Position numbers and translations under genes: made by a program. A model generated the notes under the pieces. The model was not told the origin of the DNA. It ran no database searches and saw only the letters and a list, made by a program, of their open reading frames with translations. DNA of 64,000 nucleotides from NCBI GenBank assembly GCA_934364805.1, contig CAKRMH010000013.1, forward strand, positions 1 to 64,000. Direction: 5' to 3'. This DNA is from an uncultured Lachnospiraceae bacterium. Lineage in GTDB: Bacteria > Bacillota > Clostridia > Lachnospirales > Lachnospiraceae. How positions within the stretch are numbered: the stretch's first letter is position 1; the number at the start of each line of letters is the position of its first letter. Shown here piece after piece: positions 46,879 to 56,002 of this stretch.

Positions 46879-48723
46879 CTATAAAGTATAAAGCTTAACA
46901 TGCTCTTTCAATTCATCGGAAAGTCCCTTGGTATTCAGACATTCCTGATTGATCTCCTGCATAGAAGCAAGTACTTCCTGTGCGGATGCGCTTGTCTCTT
47001 CTGTCGCTGCTGCATTCTGTTCTGCAGACTCGCTGATCTCAACAACTGCATCACGGATTACTTTACAGATATCGGTCAGATCCTGTGTAATACCACCCAA
47101 TGTATTGATCTGTCCATTGATTCCATCAATGTTTGTTGTGATATCTGTGTACTTCTCCTGTGTATTATGTACGCCTTCGACCTGTTTCTCAACATTCTGT
47201 TTTACGTTCTCGCTCTGATCAGTTGCGTTCTGAACACATTCTTTCAGTTCGTTCAGCATTGTATTGATATCATGTACACAGTTGGCAGATTCTTCGGAAA
47301 GTTTACGGATCTCATCCGCAACAACCGCAAATCCTTTTCCTGCTTCTCCAGCTCTTGCTGCCTCGATCGAAGCATTCAGGGAAAGAAGGTTTGTCTGGGA
47401 TGCAATGCTCTGGATCATATCCGATGCCTTTGCGATCCGCTCTGTGCTGACGTTGATTCTTTCAATACTCTCAAAAATCTTATCAAAGGATACTTCTGCG
47501 TCCTTTGTAACAACAGAAAGCTGCTGTAATACCTCGGTGCCCGCTTCGCTGGCCTCGGCGATCTGTTTGCTGGTCTGCAGCAGTTCATTGGAGATTTCTT
47601 CATTTCTGGTAGCAATATTCTCAAGACGTTCCATCTGCTGTCCGGTCTCTTCAATACTGCCTGCCTGATCCGATACCCTTGCCGCAATATCTGAAATCGC
47701 ATCTGTGATCTCACTGACATTCTGACATACCTGATCGGATTTGACATTCATGGAATCCGAAGCATCATTCAGATTATCACTGGATGTTCCAAGCACTCCC
47801 ATGATATCTTTCATGGATTTCTGTAATTCATTCGAAGCAACCGCAAGACGTGCGATCTCGTGTCTTCCTTTTACCGGAATCGGAGTCTTTGTCAGATCTC
47901 TCTGTTCAAGCGCTGCGAGCTGTCCGGTTACGGTACGGATCGGTCTTACAACCGTCGAAGTAAAGTACCGGATAACGATCAGAATGATGATGATCATGAC
48001 AGCGGTGCTTGCATAACTTGCCTTCTGGCATCCATCGATGATCTTGTAGATCGTATCAGCCTGTTCCTCAAATGATTGCTGTGCATAGGCAACCAGTTTG
48101 TCTACACACTGATTGATCAGATTCGCATCATCCGTAAAGGATGCCAGGTAAAATCCAGCAGAATCAACCCCCTTGCTCTGTGACTGTTCTGCCATATTCT
48201 GTCCCTTTTTATAAAATGAATCGAATTTGTCTGACACAATCTTCCATCCACTTGCATGTTCGTGGTCAATATCACTTACCAGTTCTATGGAATCCTTAAG
48301 CTGCTCCGCATATTTGTCACTATCTTCGTAGCCATCCTTTGGCACGGCCTGTTTCGCTGTAAGTGACGTCACAATATTCTGGACCTGCAAAATATCCATG
48401 CGGATGTTGGACGCCTCCGTCACAACGACCATAGACTTGTCCTCCATCTCCTGTGCTGCCGCTTTCGCCGTATTCAGCACAGAATTGATCGCAATCTGTG
48501 TAATGATATATACGATGAGAATAGCTCCAAACCCAAATGCAAACAGTGCATTTAATGACTTTGGTCCTTTCTTTGTGAGTTCATAGCTGACAGCCTTCTT
48601 ATTCCTGCTCCCCTTCTTTCCTGTCTGCGCTGTTTTCTGCTGTTTTGCAGGTTGTTTCTGTCTACGTGTCTCTTTCTTTGTGCCCTGTTTCTTCATCTTC
48701 CCTGATTTCCTTTGTTTCTCCAC
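46879..48723 (-). CDS. Methyl-accepting chemotaxis protein with periplasmic helical sensor
   Basis: 614 residues. A very basic cytoplasmic N-terminus (about 1-50, rich in Lys/Gln) precedes TM1 (about 58-82). An extracytoplasmic four-helix-bundle sensor follows (about 85-230). TM2 (about 235-255), HAMP ([20 protein letters not shown]) and the signalling domain with [20 protein letters not shown] and [16 protein letters not shown] complete the protein. The start is probably GTG at 48721-48723, with GGGGGAATC eight bases upstream; a later ATG lacks good spacing. Differs in architecture from the three MCPs at 22-28 kb. Confidence 0.92.
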   Translation of the reverse strand: MEKQRKSGKMKKQGTKKETRRQKQPAKQQKTAQTGKKGSRNKKAVSYELTKKGPKSLNALFAFGFGAILIVYIITQIAINSVLNTAKAAAQEMEDKSMVVVTEASNIRMDILQVQNIVTSLTAKQAVPKDGYEDSDKYAEQLKDSIELVSDIDHEHASGWKIVSDKFDSFYKKGQNMAEQSQSKGVDSAGFYLASFTDDANLINQCVDKLVAYAQQSFEEQADTIYKIIDGCQKASYASTAVMIIIILIVIRYFTSTVVRPIRTVTGQLAALEQRDLTKTPIPVKGRHEIARLAVASNELQKSMKDIMGVLGTSSDNLNDASDSMNVKSDQVCQNVSEITDAISDIAARVSDQAGSIEETGQQMERLENIATRNEEISNELLQTSKQIAEASEAGTEVLQQLSVVTKDAEVSFDKIFESIERINVSTERIAKASDMIQSIASQTNLLSLNASIEAARAGEAGKGFAVVADEIRKLSEESANCVHDINTMLNELKECVQNATDQSENVKQNVEKQVEGVHNTQEKYTDITTNIDGINGQINTLGGITQDLTDICKVIRDAVVEISESAEQNAAATEETSASAQEVLASMQEINQECLNTKGLSDELKEHVKLYTL

Positions 48724-48745
48724 CGATGATTCCCCCTTATATGAA

Positions 48746-48779
48746 GAAGAAGTGGAACTCCCTAAAATTCCACTTCTTC
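48746..48779 (-). other. Leader hairpin before the fourth MCP gene
   Basis: GAAGAAGTGGAA (48746-48757) pairs perfectly with TTCCACTTCTTC (48768-48779). It lies directly upstream of the GGGGG ribosome binding site. There is no T run on the minus strand; a short TTTT follows on the plus strand. It may be a plus-strand terminator or an mRNA leader structure. Confidence 0.45.
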
Positions 48780-48807
48780 CTTTTCACGTGAAAATACTGT
48801 ACTAATA

Positions 48808-48997
48808 TTATATCATGTGCTTCGCACATGATGCCTGCGGCTGATATTGCTTAACGGCTACGGCAAAAGTCCGAAAAACCTCCGGTTTTCCGGACTCGCG
48901 GGCGCGTTCTCATACAGTCCAGGGAACTATACCATACAAGTATTCATAGTTTCCTGGACTGTATGCTCACTTTTGCCTTCGCGTACATTATATCATA
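48808..48997. ncRNA. Structured element bounded by 10-bp direct repeats
   Basis: ATTATATCAT occurs at 48808-48817 and again at 48988-48997 in the same orientation. Between them lie a CATGTGC-TTC-GCACATG hairpin, an outer stem GGCAAAAGT/ACTTTTGCC (48862 and 48969) and two inner hairpins. The inner hairpins are AGTCCG.AAAACC/GGTTTT.CGGACT, and a stem of about 20 bp, CATACAGTCCAGGRAACTAT with its complement. The right side is followed by a T-rich tract (TTTTTTT at about 49003). It may be a plus-strand small RNA or an inserted element with a target duplication. The rest of 48724-49150 holds only a leader hairpin and a possible 19-codon frame. Confidence 0.5.
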
Positions 48998-49055
48998 AGT
49001 ATCATTTTTTTCAATCTTTCACCAGTATTTTGTACTTTTTTGGCATATTGCCTAA

Positions 49056-49115
49056 TTACTTCAGATGGCTTACAGCAGCCTGCTCAATTGCCAGTCCTTC
49101 TCTGTAACGCTCCAT
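49056..49115 (-). CDS. Possible tiny ORF or coding remnant after the GTPase gene
   Basis: An ATG-initiated frame of 19 codons (MERYREGLAIEQAAVSHLK) directly downstream of the GTPase stop. The same frame stays open upstream into the GTPase 3' end and reads amphipathic and protein-like. No convincing ribosome binding site. It could be a small peptide gene or a frameshifted C-terminal extension. Confidence 0.2.
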   Translation of the reverse strand: MERYREGLAIEQAAVSHLK

Positions 49116-49150
49116 AAACTTTTCAAAGCCCAAAACAGCTTCCCTGTCTC

Positions 49151-51817
49151 TCAGGCCTTCCCCTGTCTTTTCAGATATTCCTCATAGATTTCTTTTGCTG
49201 TCCGCTCCAGTTCCTCTTTCAGATTGGAGGCACTCATTCTAAGTGCCCCCTGCGACAGAACGGTAAGCTGTTCAAGTCCGTCATTGGTCGCTACGGTCAC
49301 GCGGTTCTTTTTCCCGATTTCATGCACAAGCTTTTCGATGTACATGTCTGCGGTTTCATCCGTCTTTGTATACACCACCCGGATATTTTGATATTGCTCT
49401 GTTACCGCCGGATGCCCTTTCGTCCGGTATGCATCAAAAACGACGACCACATGGCATCCCCGGTATCCCTGGTAGCTTCCCAGCTCATCTAAAAGTTTTC
49501 CTCTTGCTGAATCCATATTGACCTTCGACAGTTCCTTCAGATCTTCCCATGCAAAAATGATATTATATCCATCAACGATCAGATACTCTTCCCCCGGGTC
49601 TTTTTGCGGATATATGATATTTCCCTGTTTATCATGCTTTGGTCCCCGGACTCCGGTTACATCTGCCTGATTCTTTTTCCGCCATTTTTTCCGTTCCTGA
49701 TCAAGCATGTCCTCCTTGTTCATGCCGAATTCTCTCGCATAGATCTCCTGAAGTTCCCGGTCCAGCTCCCATGATCCCGCCGCCTCTTTTGACTTTTCCG
49801 GTCTCCGTCCAAAATTGTTCTCTGCACCAAATGCGTGCGTCATATCCAACTCACTGTCCGCTTTCTCATCGGGATGATATACATAATCGAGGTGCATGTA
49901 ATCGGCTACCTGATCCCATGGAACAAGAAATCCCGCTCCATGTGCACAGAATACCGATGCCGTCGGATTCTCTGTATCCGCCTCGCTGTCATAGCCCATC
50001 TGTGCGATCACTTCCTCCGCATTATGGCATACATCATATCCGTGAAGTGTCAGAGTAAGGCTGCCGGTCCCGCGCGTATAGGCATGTACCTCGGTCATGT
50101 AATCCTGCATTGTTGCTACTGGAGCTGTTCCGGTTAAAACTGCCATATTCCCCTCCGCTCCTGAGATATATTCCGGTGTATCCACTCTGCCTGCCCGAAG
50201 CCGTATATCAGACATTGCCCTTCCGACACATTCCGCCGGCAGTGTAAGCGTAAATGCATAGACCGGCTCAAGCAATACGTTTTTTGTCGATTTTAATCCC
50301 TGTCGTATTGCGCGGTAAGTCGCCTGTCGGAAATCTCCTCCTTCTGTATGTTTCAGATGCGCTCTTCCGGTCAGAATCGTAAATTTCACATCAGTCAGGG
50401 CCGATCCGGTCAAAACCCCCGGATGCTCCCGTTCCTCAATGTGTGTCAGTATCAGCCGCTGCCAGTTTAGATCCAGCACATCCTCACTGCACGCAGAAGC
50501 AGTCTGAATACCGCTTCCCGGTTCACCGGGTTCCATCAGGATATGCACCTCCGCATAATGCCGGAGTGGTTCAAAATGCCCGACACCCTCGACCGGACGA
50601 GCGATCGTCTCCTTGTATACAATGCTTCCGGTTCCAAATGTTACCGTCACACCAAACCGCTCTTTGATCCGTCTCGTGAGGATCTCGATCTGCACCTGTC
50701 CCATCATCTGTGCGTGGATCTCCCGCAGTTTCTCATTCCAGATCATGTGCAGCTGTGGATCTTCCTCCTCGAAAAGCTTTAATTTTCCAAACATATCGGA
50801 TGGGTTTACATCCTGTGGCAGATAAATCCGGTAATTTAACACCGGCTCAAGCACCGGAACTTCATCCGCTTTCTCCGCACCCAGTCCCTGTCCGGGATAT
50901 GTCGCCGTAAGCCCGGTCACAGCGCAGACCTCTCCCGCCTGCACTTCATCCACAAGTTCGTATTTATCCCCGGAATAAATACGGATCTGATCCGCCTTTT
51001 CCACCAGTTCCTGATACGTGATTTTGTCCTTCACATGAAGGTTTCCTCCCGTCACCTTCATGTACGTAAGACGGCTTCCCTGCGCCTCTCTTCCGATCTT
51101 GTATACACGGGCCGCAAACGCTTCCCCATACGCCGGCTGCTTTGTATAAGATCGGATGCCTTCCCACAACATTTTTATGCCGTCCAGCTTCAATGCAGAA
51201 CCATAAAAACACGGAAAAACCTCCCGGTCTGCAATTGCCTTTTGGATCAGCTCCCCAGAGACCGACTGATGCTCCATAAAACTTTCCAGCATCGCTTCAT
51301 TGCACATGGCAAGATGATCGTAAAATTCCTCTGTTCCCAGCACATCCCCGGAAAAATCCACACAACCGTCGGATAATTCACGTTCCAGTTCCTTTTGGAT
51401 CTCTCTGCGGTCGGTTCCCGGAAGATCCATTTTGTTCACAAAAAGAAATACCGGCACCTCATAATGCCGGAGCAGTCTCCACAGTGTTCTCGTATGTCCC
51501 TGCACGCCATCGGTTCCACTTATCACAAGCACTGCATAATCGAGCACCTGCAAGGTACGTTCCATTTCTGCCGAAAAATCCACATGCCCCGGCGTATCAA
51601 GAAGTGTGCATTCCATATCCCCGGTCACAATCCTTGCCTGTTTGGAAAAAATCGTGATTCCCCGTTCTTTTTCCAGCGCATTGGTATCCAAGAAAGCATC
51701 CTGATGATCCACTCTTCCAAGCGAATGGATCTGTCCATTTTCATAAAGCAGCCCCTCTGATAAAGTCGTCTTTCCTGCATCCACATGTGCAAGAATTCCA
51801 AGGATCAGTTTTTTCAT
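49151..51817 (-). CDS. TetM/EF-G-like translational GTPase fused to a YacP/Rae1-like NYN nuclease domain
   Basis: 888 residues. The first 650 or so follow the EF-G/ribosomal-protection layout: G1 AHVDAGKTT, G2 RGIT, G3 DTPGHVDF, G4 NKMD, then domains II-V. From about residue 742 to the end it aligns with B. subtilis YacP (Rae1) as I remember it: YLIVDGYNIIFAWEDL, VVVVFDAYRTKG, VVYTKTDETADMYIEKL, VATNDGLEQ and SQGALRMSA. The acidic residues of the NYN active site (about Asp749, Asp795, Glu821, Asp824, Asp846) are kept. Rae1 cuts mRNA in the ribosomal A site, and the GTPase family binds that site. The fusion therefore suggests a GTP-driven, ribosome-targeted RNase, or a rescue or protection factor. 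Tetracycline protection is possible but unproven. Monocistronic. Confidence 0.92.
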   Translation of the reverse strand: MKKLILGILAHVDAGKTTLSEGLLYENGQIHSLGRVDHQDAFLDTNALEKERGITIFSKQARIVTGDMECTLLDTPGHVDFSAEMERTLQVLDYAVLVISGTDGVQGHTRTLWRLLRHYEVPVFLFVNKMDLPGTDRREIQKELERELSDGCVDFSGDVLGTEEFYDHLAMCNEAMLESFMEHQSVSGELIQKAIADREVFPCFYGSALKLDGIKMLWEGIRSYTKQPAYGEAFAARVYKIGREAQGSRLTYMKVTGGNLHVKDKITYQELVEKADQIRIYSGDKYELVDEVQAGEVCAVTGLTATYPGQGLGAEKADEVPVLEPVLNYRIYLPQDVNPSDMFGKLKLFEEEDPQLHMIWNEKLREIHAQMMGQVQIEILTRRIKERFGVTVTFGTGSIVYKETIARPVEGVGHFEPLRHYAEVHILMEPGEPGSGIQTASACSEDVLDLNWQRLILTHIEEREHPGVLTGSALTDVKFTILTGRAHLKHTEGGDFRQATYRAIRQGLKSTKNVLLEPVYAFTLTLPAECVGRAMSDIRLRAGRVDTPEYISGAEGNMAVLTGTAPVATMQDYMTEVHAYTRGTGSLTLTLHGYDVCHNAEEVIAQMGYDSEADTENPTASVFCAHGAGFLVPWDQVADYMHLDYVYHPDEKADSELDMTHAFGAENNFGRRPEKSKEAAGSWELDRELQEIYAREFGMNKEDMLDQERKKWRKKNQADVTGVRGPKHDKQGNIIYPQKDPGEEYLIVDGYNIIFAWEDLKELSKVNMDSARGKLLDELGSYQGYRGCHVVVVFDAYRTKGHPAVTEQYQNIRVVYTKTDETADMYIEKLVHEIGKKNRVTVATNDGLEQLTVLSQGALRMSASNLKEELERTAKEIYEEYLKRQGKA

Positions 51818-51892
51818 ATCGTGTTACCCTTCCGTCTCCATATTACCTAACCTATAGTTTAACTTCAAAATACAAGAATAGCAATACCGGAC

Positions 51893-51922
51893 TTGCGCTT
51901 GTGAAGAGCTCTGCGATATAAT
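51893..51922 (+). promoter_or_regulatory. Promoter of the DUF4317 gene
   Basis: TTGCGC (51893-51898), 18-bp spacer, perfect TATAAT (51917-51922), 27 bp before the ATG. Confidence 0.65.
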
Positions 51923-51948
51923 AGGGAATGCCATCAGGAGGTATACAC

Positions 51949-53235
51949 ATGAACAAAAAAGAAGTATTGGAATTAAAAAGACGTTTTAAAAAAGATGACG
52001 CAACATTTACCCAGCTGACAGGCTGTTACGTAGACGGGAATCACAACAAAGTCTGCAAATTCGGCGGTAAATTTCTGAACTTAGAAGAAGAGGAATATCA
52101 TAAATATCTTGAAATTGCCAACAAGGCTTTATCCGGAACACTTGGAAACAACCTTCTTGATCTTTCTTTCCCGCTTCAGGAAGAAGAAGTCGGCGGAAGA
52201 CAGCAGATCCTTATGGCTCTGCGCGACAGCAGATTAGAAGATGAGACGCTGTTAGATACCTATTATGATCTGATCATCGACACTTACGATCACGCTGGTA
52301 ACTATCTGATCCTGTTATACCACGACACCTATGATGTCATGACAAGGACAACCGATAATGATGATCTCGATGAATCCGAAGAAGTCTATGATTATCTGAT
52401 CTGTGCCATCTGTCCGGTTGCATTATCCAAACCGGGGCTTGGTTATCTGGAAGACGAAAAACGCATCGGACCCCGTATCCGTGACTGGGTTGTAGGCGCA
52501 CCGGAGACCGCATTCTTATTCCCGGCTTTCAATGACCGCAGCACCGATATCCATTCTGCGCTGTTTTATACCAAAAACACGAAAGAACCACATTCGGAAT
52601 TCATGGCAAACGGACTCGGCTGTGATCCGGCCCGCACTGCCACTGAGCAGAAGATGGCTTTTCACTCCATCGTCCGCAACGTGCTCGGTGCCGAGGATGA
52701 ACACACAGAAAACCTGCTCGTAAACATCCAGCAGAACTTAAGTGACATGATCGACGAATACGAAGTGGTTCACGAAGATTCCGATGAAGAATTTATGCTG
52801 GACCGTGCCACTGTCGGCAAACTCCTTGAAGAGAGCAATATTCCGGAAGAAAAGGCAAGCCGCATCGAAAAGACACTGGATGAGACTTTTGGTGACAAAC
52901 CACCAGTTGCAAGCAATGTCATCGACACAAAGGCCATCGAACAGCATGCCATTGTCATGGAAAAGATCGAGCTTCAGGATCAGGTCGATGTGCTCACACA
53001 GCAGTTGGAAGAAAAGACAACCAGACTCAATGAGACCACCACGGAACTCACCGAGAAATCCGAAGCTCTGGATACCTACGAATCCGAAGTTAAAACCTAC
53101 GATGTTATCCTGCGTGTAAAACCAGAGAAGGCTTCCCAGATCCACGCTCAGGAGATCGGAGGCAAAAAATGCCTTGTCATTCCAATGGATGAAAATGAAC
53201 ACGCTGCGATCAATGGTGTGAACACAACAATCTGA
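51949..53235 (+). CDS. DUF4317 domain protein
   Basis: 428 residues of a family common in Lachnospiraceae and other Firmicutes, function unknown. The opening MNKKEVLELKRRFKKDDATF and CYVDGNHNKVCKFGGKFLNL are characteristic. The middle is acidic. Residues about 335-400 form a coiled coil (QDQVDVLTQQLEEKTTRLNE). The end is a compact strand-rich segment (GGKKCLVIPMDENEHAA). No signal peptide, so cytoplasmic. The ATG at 51949 is set by AGGAGGTATACAC; a seven-codon upstream extension is rejected. Monocistronic with its own promoter and a shared terminator. Confidence 0.88.
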   Translation: MNKKEVLELKRRFKKDDATFTQLTGCYVDGNHNKVCKFGGKFLNLEEEEYHKYLEIANKALSGTLGNNLLDLSFPLQEEEVGGRQQILMALRDSRLEDETLLDTYYDLIIDTYDHAGNYLILLYHDTYDVMTRTTDNDDLDESEEVYDYLICAICPVALSKPGLGYLEDEKRIGPRIRDWVVGAPETAFLFPAFNDRSTDIHSALFYTKNTKEPHSEFMANGLGCDPARTATEQKMAFHSIVRNVLGAEDEHTENLLVNIQQNLSDMIDEYEVVHEDSDEEFMLDRATVGKLLEESNIPEEKASRIEKTLDETFGDKPPVASNVIDTKAIEQHAIVMEKIELQDQVDVLTQQLEEKTTRLNETTTELTEKSEALDTYESEVKTYDVILRVKPEKASQIHAQEIGGKKCLVIPMDENEHAAINGVNTTI

Positions 53236-53258
53236 TTTTCCATAAACCTTAGGATGTC

Positions 53259-53295
53259 AAAAGGATGAAACAGCATATCGCTGCTTCATCCTTTT
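53259..53295. terminator. Bidirectional terminator between DUF4317 and HD genes
   Basis: AAAAGGATGAAACAGC (53259-53274) pairs with GCTGCTTCATCCTTTT (53280-53295) with one mismatch and a 5-base loop. It overlaps the last codons of the HD gene. Confidence 0.8.
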
Positions 53296-53843
53296 TCTGA
53301 TTCCAGGATTTTCCGTAGTTTATCAAACAGGATCAAAAACTCTTTCTCCACTTCTTTGAATGGACGTGTCTCATATTCCGGTGTACTGATCAGAACCGGC
53401 TCTATTGGAAACAGGCATTCTCCCATGAAAAACTTAAATTCATAATACAGACACCCATCATCGATATTATGGATCAGTTCCTCCTCTTTTTCGGTTGGAA
53501 GTGAGCCAAGATACTTCTCATAGACGATGTTCTGCACCTGTTCCTCGATCTGCAGATACATTGTCATGTTCTTCTTGACCGGTCGTGTTACATCAGAAAG
53601 ATATGCCTCACTTGCATCGTGCAGAAGGCACGCCATTGCCACACGTGGGCTGTAATTTCTTTCCAGTGCTTCATCACAGCACTGGATACAATGCTGAGCC
53701 ACGGAAAAGAACTCCGGAAAATGTCCATTTGCTCTCGATATCATCGAAAGTGCATGTGCAATATCTTCAATTGCTACATTTGCAGCTACCGGATTCATCG
53801 TATCAAATTCAATCTTGGTATATGTTGTAATACAATCTTTCAT
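53286..53843 (-). CDS. HD-domain phosphohydrolase (YfbR-like)
   Basis: 185 residues. The HD metal site is visible as His51 (SVAQHC) and His75-Asp76 (LLHDASE), with a distal Asp in the helix around HNIDDG. Resembles YfbR-type 5'-deoxynucleotidases and other small HD hydrolases acting on nucleotides. Last gene of the run from NlpC to here, 19 bp after the CYTH gene. Substrate not determined. Confidence 0.85.
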   Translation of the reverse strand: MKDCITTYTKIEFDTMNPVAANVAIEDIAHALSMISRANGHFPEFFSVAQHCIQCCDEALERNYSPRVAMACLLHDASEAYLSDVTRPVKKNMTMYLQIEEQVQNIVYEKYLGSLPTEKEEELIHNIDDGCLYYEFKFFMGECLFPIEPVLISTPEYETRPFKEVEKEFLILFDKLRKILESEKG

Positions 53844-53862
53844 TTTTTCACCTGTCTTATGA

Positions 53863-54345
53863 TTACCGCAAAAGCCGTGTACGGCTCCAGTAATTTTTCA
53901 TCTTGTAAGCGTCATCATCTGTAACCTCTGTGCCCAGAAAATCTCCCGGGACAAAAGCCTCCGCAGCCGCTTCACTCTCAAATTCAATCTCACCGTAATA
54001 AAACTCATGCTCCGTGCCTGCATCAACGCAGCACACCTCAAGGATATGTCCTTCCAGCTCATAGCACCGGTAATCCTTGCAGATCATTGGATATCCAACA
54101 AATTCTACTGCTTCCTGATAGAACTGTTCTTCAATCTCCGTCTTGATCTCGGTTCTGGAAAGTGTTCCATTTCCCTTTACCGTGAGACGATAATTTGTCT
54201 TACCTGTGCTGCGGTCTACCGCCTTGTGTATCCGTATTTCCGGTTCAACGCTGATATATCCCTGCTCAATATCCACCTGGCGCAGACATTTTAAATGCTC
54301 CGGGAATCCATTCATTCTGAATTTACGTTCAATCTCCAGTGCCAT
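53863..54345 (-). CDS. CYTH-domain protein (triphosphatase/adenylate-cyclase-like)
   Basis: 160 residues. The signature ALEIERKF (ExExK) opens the triphosphate tunnel, followed by EPEIRIHKAV, YRLTVKGNGTLSRTEIKTEI and YGEIEFESEAAAEAF. Members hydrolyse inorganic triphosphate or thiamine triphosphate, or cyclise ATP. Bacterial stand-alone members are mostly triphosphatases. The ATG overlaps the hydrolase stop (TAATG), with GGGGAGAGTCG upstream; five codons of a longer frame are dropped. Confidence 0.88.
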   Translation of the reverse strand: MALEIERKFRMNGFPEHLKCLRQVDIEQGYISVEPEIRIHKAVDRSTGKTNYRLTVKGNGTLSRTEIKTEIEEQFYQEAVEFVGYPMICKDYRCYELEGHILEVCCVDAGTEHEFYYGEIEFESEAAAEAFVPGDFLGTEVTDDDAYKMKNYWSRTRLLR

Positions 54346-55100
54346 TACGACTCTCCCCACATGACGATCACCTGGTCTATGACCTCCTGCTGCTGTTCCT
54401 TTTTCGGGATTTCAGCTTCTCCATCGCCTTTTTGTTTTCCATAATTGCCGTAACCGGCATGATTTCCACCTTCGATCACGTATTCCGTAACATCCGATGG
54501 CAGATTTTTCTTCTCTGTCTCGTATTTTTCCCGGTTCAGAACGCCATCCTGGCTTCCGTATATACTTAAGACCTCCACATCGGTCTGTGACAGGTCTGCC
54601 GTACTGTATGCCCCCAGCAGTACAAGCCCGGTGATCTGATCCGGATGTTCTGCCGTATAGCGTGCAGCCATCGCTCCCCCAAGCGAATGTCCCATCATAT
54701 ACCATTCATGAATGTCTTTTTGCTGCCCGATCACCTGATCTGCTGCATTCACGTCAAATATGGCAAGATGAAACGGCATCCTCATCAGATATACTGTGTA
54801 GCCGGCCTGCATCAGATTCTCCATAAGCGGTGCGTAGGCGGTCTCTTCCACCTTTGCTCCCGGATAAAAGATGATTCCTCTGTCCGCAGGCTCAGTTCCC
54901 TGAAAAACATAATAATCTTTTTCTTCTGTAACTGTTCCATTTGGGACACAACGCATTGCATCAAGTGCTTTCTGTGATGCATGATAATAGCTTCGCAGAT
55001 AGAATATACAACCGTATACCACTACGATCACGATTGCTGCAACAGCCATAATCATCCAGACTTTGCGGCTGTTCTCCATCTTCTTTTTCTGTGCCGACAT
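54345..55100 (-). CDS. Membrane-anchored alpha/beta hydrolase
   Basis: 251 residues. One N-terminal membrane helix (about 12-33) anchors an extracytoplasmic alpha/beta hydrolase. The serine nucleophile is in MGHSLGGAMAARY, with a candidate acid in SIYGSQDGVLN and the histidine in EGGNHAGYGNYG. GIIFYPGAKVEETAYAPL matches the Abhydrolase_5 group. Esterase or acyl hydrolase of unknown substrate. Between MetAP and the CYTH gene, overlapping the latter. Confidence 0.88.
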   Translation of the reverse strand: MSAQKKKMENSRKVWMIMAVAAIVIVVVYGCIFYLRSYYHASQKALDAMRCVPNGTVTEEKDYYVFQGTEPADRGIIFYPGAKVEETAYAPLMENLMQAGYTVYLMRMPFHLAIFDVNAADQVIGQQKDIHEWYMMGHSLGGAMAARYTAEHPDQITGLVLLGAYSTADLSQTDVEVLSIYGSQDGVLNREKYETEKKNLPSDVTEYVIEGGNHAGYGNYGKQKGDGEAEIPKKEQQQEVIDQVIVMWGES

Positions 55101-55109
55101 CTTTCTCTC

Positions 55110-55985
55110 CTACCAGGACAGAACTTCTGCCCCGTCTTCTGTTACAAGAACCATGATCTCCCACTGTGCTGATGGAAGACCATCCTGTGTATAGATTTCC
55201 CAGTCATTTTCTTCATTTACAAAAATATCCGGTTTTCCCATATTGACCATAGGCTCGATGGTAAATATCATGCCCGGGACCATTAACATATCGGTTCCCC
55301 GTTTGGTGTTGTAACCAACCCATGGTTCCTCATGGAATTCCAGTCCGACTCCGTGTCCGCCGATCTCGCGTACTACCGTATAGCCGTTTGCAAATGCATG
55401 ATCGTGTACTGCCTGTCCCATGTCACCTAAAAATCCCCATGGCTTTACTTCTTTCAGTCCAAGCTCTACACATTCCTTTGTTACTTCTACAAGTTTTTTC
55501 TTCTCCGGACTTACTTCGCCAATGCAGAACATTCTCGAAGAATCCGAAAAATATCCATTCAGGATCGTAGAACAGTCTACGTTAACAATATCTCCGTCTT
55601 TTAAGATCACATCCTCAGATGGGAAACCATGACACACCTGATCGTTTACGGAGGTACATACGCTGTATGGATAGCCTTCGTAATTCAGTGGTGCAGGGAT
55701 TCCCCCCATGGAAGTGGTCATATCATAAACGATCTTATCAATCTCAGCCGTTGACATTCCTGCATGGATATGTTCTTCAATATAATCTAAAACTGCAACA
55801 TTGATCTTTGCACTCTGTTTGATTCCGGCAATCTGATCTGCATTTTTAATGATATCGTGTGTCGGAACTTTGTGTCCTTCTGCTGCGATTTTTGCAATTC
55901 TTTCATCAAAATTCTGATGGCACGCTTTATATTTTCTGCCGCTGCCACACCAGCAGGGATCATTTCTTCCAATTTTTACTGACAT
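55110..55985 (-). CDS. map: Methionine aminopeptidase, type I, with SEC-C zinc motif
   Basis: 291 residues. The first 25 residues are a SEC-C zinc-binding motif (GRNDPCWCGSGRKYKACH), not found in minimal MetAPs. The catalytic domain has the dimetal ligands in VNVDCSTILNGYFSD, GHGVGLEFHE and TIEPMVN, plus VCHGFPSE. Removes the initiator Met from nascent proteins. SEC-C may guide it to the ribosome or SecA. Usually a second, ribosomal-operon map gene exists in such genomes. Confidence 0.94.
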   Translation of the reverse strand: MSVKIGRNDPCWCGSGRKYKACHQNFDERIAKIAAEGHKVPTHDIIKNADQIAGIKQSAKINVAVLDYIEEHIHAGMSTAEIDKIVYDMTTSMGGIPAPLNYEGYPYSVCTSVNDQVCHGFPSEDVILKDGDIVNVDCSTILNGYFSDSSRMFCIGEVSPEKKKLVEVTKECVELGLKEVKPWGFLGDMGQAVHDHAFANGYTVVREIGGHGVGLEFHEEPWVGYNTKRGTDMLMVPGMIFTIEPMVNMGKPDIFVNEENDWEIYTQDGLPSAQWEIMVLVTEDGAEVLSW

Positions 55986-56002
55986 ACTACTCTTCTTTCT
56001 AT

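Noticed and set aside
54345..54360. Earlier start for the CYTH protein adding MGRVV
   Set aside because: The family begins with the EIERKF strand; GGGGAGAGTCG and the TAATG overlap support the ATG at 54343-54345.
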